The translations under genes were made by a program, and so were the position numbers. Source: Rummeliibacillus suwonensis (GTDB taxonomy: Bacteria > Bacillota > Bacilli > Bacillales_A > Planococcaceae). From it: a DNA stretch of 64,000 nt. The notes beneath the pieces were generated by a model. That model ran no database searches. It was not told the DNA's origin and saw only the letters and a list, made by a program, of their open reading frames with translations. Position 1 is the first letter of the stretch; every line of letters begins with the position of its first letter. The DNA lies in contig NZ_VCBL01000003.1 in assembly GCF_007896435.1 (NCBI RefSeq), positions 158,144-222,143 on the forward strand. The letters run 5' to 3'. Below are positions 61,061 to 64,000 of the stretch, one piece after another.

Positions 61061-63621
61061 GAGCAGATCTTCACCTTCACACAAAGGCGGATAAAGAGTT
61101 TTCTTATTTTGGTGATGATGACCGTTTCATCAGTGATTACGTAGATAAACTAAAAAAGGAAAGTATTGGATTAGGAGTTATTACTAATCATAATAAGTTC
61201 GATCTAGACGAGTACAGAGGCTTAAAGAGAAAGGCTAAAAAGGATAACATAACTATATTGCCAGGAGTCGAGCTATCTGTTAAAGAGGGAGCTAACGGAA
61301 TCCATTGTTTGATAGTATTTAAAGATGAAGACTGGATTAAAGGGAAAACTGAAACTATTAATCAATTTCTTGATGAAGTTTTTAAAGGTATTGAAAATAG
61401 AGAACATGAGAATACGCGTTGTAATAAAGATTTAGCTGGAACAATTGATTGTTTAGATTCCTATAATAAAGATTACTTCATTTTAATGGCTCACATTGAA
61501 CAAAAAAGTGGTTTTTTTGAAGAGTGTAATGGAGGTCTAATAGAATCACTAAGCAAGAATAGTTGGTTTAAAAACAAAGTTCTTGGGTTTCAAAAAGGTC
61601 GAACTAGGGATAAAATGAAGCAACTTGAAGATTGGATGGGATATAAACTTCCTTATATTGAGGGGTCGGATTGCAAATCTATTGAGCAAATCGGTAAAGG
61701 AGATAAATCTTATATTAAAATTGGAGATGGAAGTTTTGATTCTGTCGTACTTGCATTCAGGGACTATCAAAATCGAACTTCTCTGTCTGAAAAAGAATAT
61801 AATCATGGATACATAAAATCCGTCGAATTCATCGGTGGGAAAATGAATAATCAAAAAATAAATTTATCACCGGAATTAAATAGTTTAATCGGAATTCGAG
61901 GTAGTGGTAAGTCAAGTATAATTGAAGCCATTAGATACACTTTAGATATGTCACCATCAACAGCCGATAAAGATTATAAATCAGATGTAGTAAAAAATCT
62001 TCTTGAATCAGGCGGACAAGTAATAATTGAACTTCAAGATAATTACAAAAAAAATTATAAAATTAAAAGGATATTAGGAGAAGCTCCACATATTCTTGAT
62101 GATAACAATACAGAAATTGGAGTTACAATAAATTCAATTCTGCAAACTCCTTTATATTTTGGACAAAAAGATTTATCTTACATGAAAAATGGATTTGAAC
62201 TAGAGTTATTAAACAAATTAGTTGGAAAGAAAACAAAATCTTTTCAAGGAGAACTAACTAGAATAAACGATCAATTAAGCAATCAAATCAATCAATTATT
62301 CAATTTAAACGATAAAGTTAATACTTTACCTGATCTAAGAAAAAACTTAACGGATATAAAGCATAAGATAAAGATATTTGAAGAGAAAGGGTTATCTGCA
62401 AAGCTTTCTAAACAAGTTAACTTCCAGAAGGATGAGAGATACATAAAAAACGTTTATGAATTAATTAACAATTTCAAAGGTAATGCTGAGGAATTATTGA
62501 ACTCTAATAATCTTAGAGAACTTAATGAACTAAGTGATATTGAATCTGAGGAAGTACCAGAGCTATTTATTAAGTTATCACAAGAAGTTTCTACTATGAT
62601 TACTATCAAAAAAGAAATTGAGGGAATTATAGCAAATATTGATGCTAGCTCGAAACTAGTTAAAGAATATTTAGAAGAGATTCGACTAACTATAAATTCA
62701 CTTGAAGAAGAATTCGCTGAGATTAAAAGAGAAATTGATATACCAAATTTAAATCCTGATGATTTTGCAAAGCTTAAAGTTGATGAGGATAAGTTAAAAA
62801 AGTCTATTGATCAAGTTACTAAACAAGAGGAAAACAAGGGTAAAATTGAATCTCAAGTTCGAGCTGTCTTAGATGAAAGGAATCAATTATTACTTAAAGA
62901 ATTCCAAGTTTATAAAGAAGAAATAGAAAAAATAAATTCAAATCAAAACGCATTAGAATTAAGTATTGAGTTTAAAGGTAATAAAGAGTCTTTTCTTGCT
63001 GAATTAAAACAATCATTTAGAGGTTCTAATATAAATCAGAGTGCTTACAAAAATATAAGTGAAGAACACTCTGATTTCGCAGCCCTAATAGTTGATATTT
63101 TATTAGAAGATTCTAAAATAACTTCTAATCTAGTAACTGAAGCCCAACTATCAAAAGTAAAGGAAATAATCAAAGAAAACTACAGCGAACAATTAAAGAT
63201 CAGAACTCCTAATCAAATTGAAATAAAGTATCACGGAAAACCTATTGCAAAACATTCTATTGGACAAAGGGCATCAGCATTAGTTCTTTTCATTTTATCC
63301 CAAAAGGATAATAACCTGATTATGATAGATCAACCAGAGGATGATCTAGATAATCAAGTAATTTATAATGAAATAATTACTAAGGTAAAGGAAAGAAAGC
63401 CTGAAGTTCAGTTTATTTTTGCGACACATAATGCCAATATTCCAGTTTTAGGGGACTCAGAGCAAGTAATTGCAGTTTCGTATGATGAAAAACAAATAAT
63501 GGTGAAATCTGGAAGCATTGATAATAAAGACATTCAAAATAAAGTCGTTGATATTATGGAAGGTGGGCAAGAAGCATTTAACAAGAGAACCCAAATATAT
63601 AATTTATGGAGGAATGAATAG
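61033..63621 (+). CDS. TrlF-like PHP-domain and SMC/ABC-type ATPase (defence candidate)
   Basis: An 862-aa two-part protein. Residues 1-~225 form a PHP phosphoesterase domain: RADLHLHT (Asp12, His14, His16), ITNHNK (His53), PGVELS (Glu80), HCLIVF (His91), MAHIEQ (His154), GSDCKS (Asp213). The last motif is normally SDxH; here the His position is Lys215. Residues ~265-862 form an ABC/SMC-type ATPase: Walker A GIRGSGKS (287-294), coiled coil about 395-660, signature HSIGQ (741-745), Walker B LIMIDQPEDD (Asp766, Glu769), switch His in FATHN. Such fusions are annotated TrlF-family ATPases; they occur in defence islands, where nucleic-acid or nucleotide cleavage is suspected. SD GGAGGG. AT-rich codon use differs from the ribosomal neighbours, consistent with transfer. 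Confidence 0.85.
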   Translation: MFTCGTEWIRADLHLHTKADKEFSYFGDDDRFISDYVDKLKKESIGLGVITNHNKFDLDEYRGLKRKAKKDNITILPGVELSVKEGANGIHCLIVFKDEDWIKGKTETINQFLDEVFKGIENREHENTRCNKDLAGTIDCLDSYNKDYFILMAHIEQKSGFFEECNGGLIESLSKNSWFKNKVLGFQKGRTRDKMKQLEDWMGYKLPYIEGSDCKSIEQIGKGDKSYIKIGDGSFDSVVLAFRDYQNRTSLSEKEYNHGYIKSVEFIGGKMNNQKINLSPELNSLIGIRGSGKSSIIEAIRYTLDMSPSTADKDYKSDVVKNLLESGGQVIIELQDNYKKNYKIKRILGEAPHILDDNNTEIGVTINSILQTPLYFGQKDLSYMKNGFELELLNKLVGKKTKSFQGELTRINDQLSNQINQLFNLNDKVNTLPDLRKNLTDIKHKIKIFEEKGLSAKLSKQVNFQKDERYIKNVYELINNFKGNAEELLNSNNLRELNELSDIESEEVPELFIKLSQEVSTMITIKKEIEGIIANIDASSKLVKEYLEEIRLTINSLEEEFAEIKREIDIPNLNPDDFAKLKVDEDKLKKSIDQVTKQEENKGKIESQVRAVLDERNQLLLKEFQVYKEEIEKINSNQNALELSIEFKGNKESFLAELKQSFRGSNINQSAYKNISEEHSDFAALIVDILLEDSKITSNLVTEAQLSKVKEIIKENYSEQLKIRTPNQIEIKYHGKPIAKHSIGQRASALVLFILSQKDNNLIMIDQPEDDLDNQVIYNEIITKVKERKPEVQFIFATHNANIPVLGDSEQVIAVSYDEKQIMVKSGSIDNKDIQNKVVDIMEGGQEAFNKRTQIYNLWRNE

Positions 63622-63697
63622 TTCCAATTAATATATATAAATGTTTTAAGGATATAATGTTTTAAAAAATAAATGTATTCAACTAACATCCATCATG

Positions 63698-63716
63698 TTG
63701 GTTCAAATTGGTTCAA
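63698..63716 (+). repeat. Right arm-type repeats TTGGTTCAA x2
   Basis: TTGGTTCAA at 63698-63706 and 63708-63716 with the same 10-bp period and same orientation as the left pair. Confidence 0.65.
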
Positions 63717-63828
63717 GTAATGTCAATCTCAGCCCTTTTTTATACATTTTTATCCATATAATAAATTGAGAAACGTTGATATAAAAGGATTTCAACGGAT
63801 TAGGTACGCTTAGGATTTATCTGTATAT

Positions 63829-63842
63829 TTCTCAAAACGTTA
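63829..63842 (+). repeat. attR: right 14-bp direct repeat
   Basis: TTCTCAAAACGTTA, identical to 58661-58674; followed by A, which would complete the ancestral TAA stop of rpsI. Confidence 0.88.
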
Positions 63843-63863
63843 ATCTACAGACAGACGTTTCAA

Positions 63864-63897
63864 GGCTCTTTTCACTTCGGTGGAAGGGGTCTTTTTT
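63864..63897 (+). terminator. Displaced original rpsI terminator (or shared with next gene)
   Basis: GGCTCTTTTCAC-TTCG-GTGGAAGGGGTC stem with several G-T pairs, UUCG tetraloop, then T6. It lies 22 nt after attR, where the pre-insertion rpsI terminator would be expected. Confidence 0.75.
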
Positions 63898-64000
63898 AGT
63901 TATCTTCTTTCTTTTTGACCACCGTTTGACCACATTTTGATGCCAGTAGCTTATATATACGATTCATTTTAAGATTTCCCATTTTTAATGAACGGATTCT
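63896..64000 (-). CDS. C-terminal end of an unidentified protein, perhaps a second integrase
   Basis: An open minus-strand frame of 34 codons enters from the right edge and stops with TAA at 63896-63898; it ends KLLASKCGQTVVKKKEDN. Distance and orientation relative to attR mirror those of the first integrase relative to attL, so a second integrase is plausible. No catalytic motif lies in the window. Confidence 0.3.
   Translation of the reverse strand, partial: RIRSLKMGNLKMNRIYKLLASKCGQTVVKKKEDN

Larger units (their letters stand above)
58661..63842. mobile_element. Integrated element in the 3' end of rpsI (5.2 kb, probably defective)
   Basis: Bounded by the 14-bp repeat. Contents in order: arm-type repeats, frameshifted tyrosine integrase (-), Xis-like protein (-), truncated Rep/MobT-like protein (-), a decayed stretch, and an intact TrlF-like PHP-ATPase gene (+), then arm-type repeats again. 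The integrase lies next to attL and points to it. No conjugation, capsid or toxin genes remain, so it looks like a reduced ICE or genomic island carrying one cargo gene. rpsI is a known insertion target for Firmicute integrative elements. Confidence 0.82.

Overview
The window is a low-GC Bacillales chromosome segment. Gene content, gene order and protein sequences (ctsR-mcsA-mcsB-clpC, the cysES T-box, sigH, HemAT, RNA polymerase and ribosomal protein genes) resemble Bacillus subtilis. The divergence and several rearrangements suggest a Lysinibacillus/Solibacillus-like member of the Planococcaceae; the genus is an inference. Nearly all genes are on the + strand and carry strong Shine-Dalgarno (SD) sequences. 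Many starts were moved to an internal ATG/GTG/TTG placed correctly behind an SD.

Layout. 1-7262 is accessory: a truncated AAC(3)-type acetyltransferase, an aldehyde dehydrogenase, a hotdog thioesterase, the oxygen sensor HemAT, a CorA transporter and small membrane proteins. Interspersed are one well-preserved and three decayed copies of a multi-hairpin repeat. 7311-12045 is the CtsR regulon (ctsR-mcsA-mcsB-clpC) behind a promoter whose -10 is followed by a perfect CtsR operator. 12158-22745 holds radA, yacL, ispD-ispF, gltX, T-box-cysE-cysS, mrnC-rlmB-rae1, sigH and rpmG; disA is absent from its usual place between radA and yacL. 22787-39347 holds secE-nusG, rplKA, rplJL (L10 leader), rsmC-like, rpoB-rpoC, rplGB-rpsL-rpsG-fusA and tuf. 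39431-54057 is the S10-spc-alpha superoperon; map and ybzG are missing between adk and infA, replaced by 430 bp of hairpin-rich non-coding DNA. 54060-58675 holds a hairpin-rich RNA candidate with stacked terminators, ecfA1-ecfA2-ecfT-truA, and rplM-rpsI behind an L13 leader.

The last 5.2 kb (58661-63842) is an integrated element at the 3' end of rpsI. It is bounded by a 14-bp direct repeat that recreates the last codons of rpsI. Paired TTGGTTCAA repeats lie just inside each end. The tyrosine integrase is frameshifted, followed by an Xis-like protein, a truncated Rep/MobT-like protein, and one intact cargo gene. That gene encodes an 862-aa PHP-domain plus SMC/ABC-type ATPase (TrlF-like), a good candidate for a defence protein. 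A further reading frame that may be the C-terminus of a second integrase starts just beyond the right repeat, suggesting tandem elements at this site.

The core of the window makes the transcription and translation machinery and is controlled by leader RNAs (T-box, L10, L13, plus candidate leaders before rplK, rplA, rpoB, rpsJ, infA and ecfA). No tRNA, rRNA, CRISPR array or intact transposase was seen.
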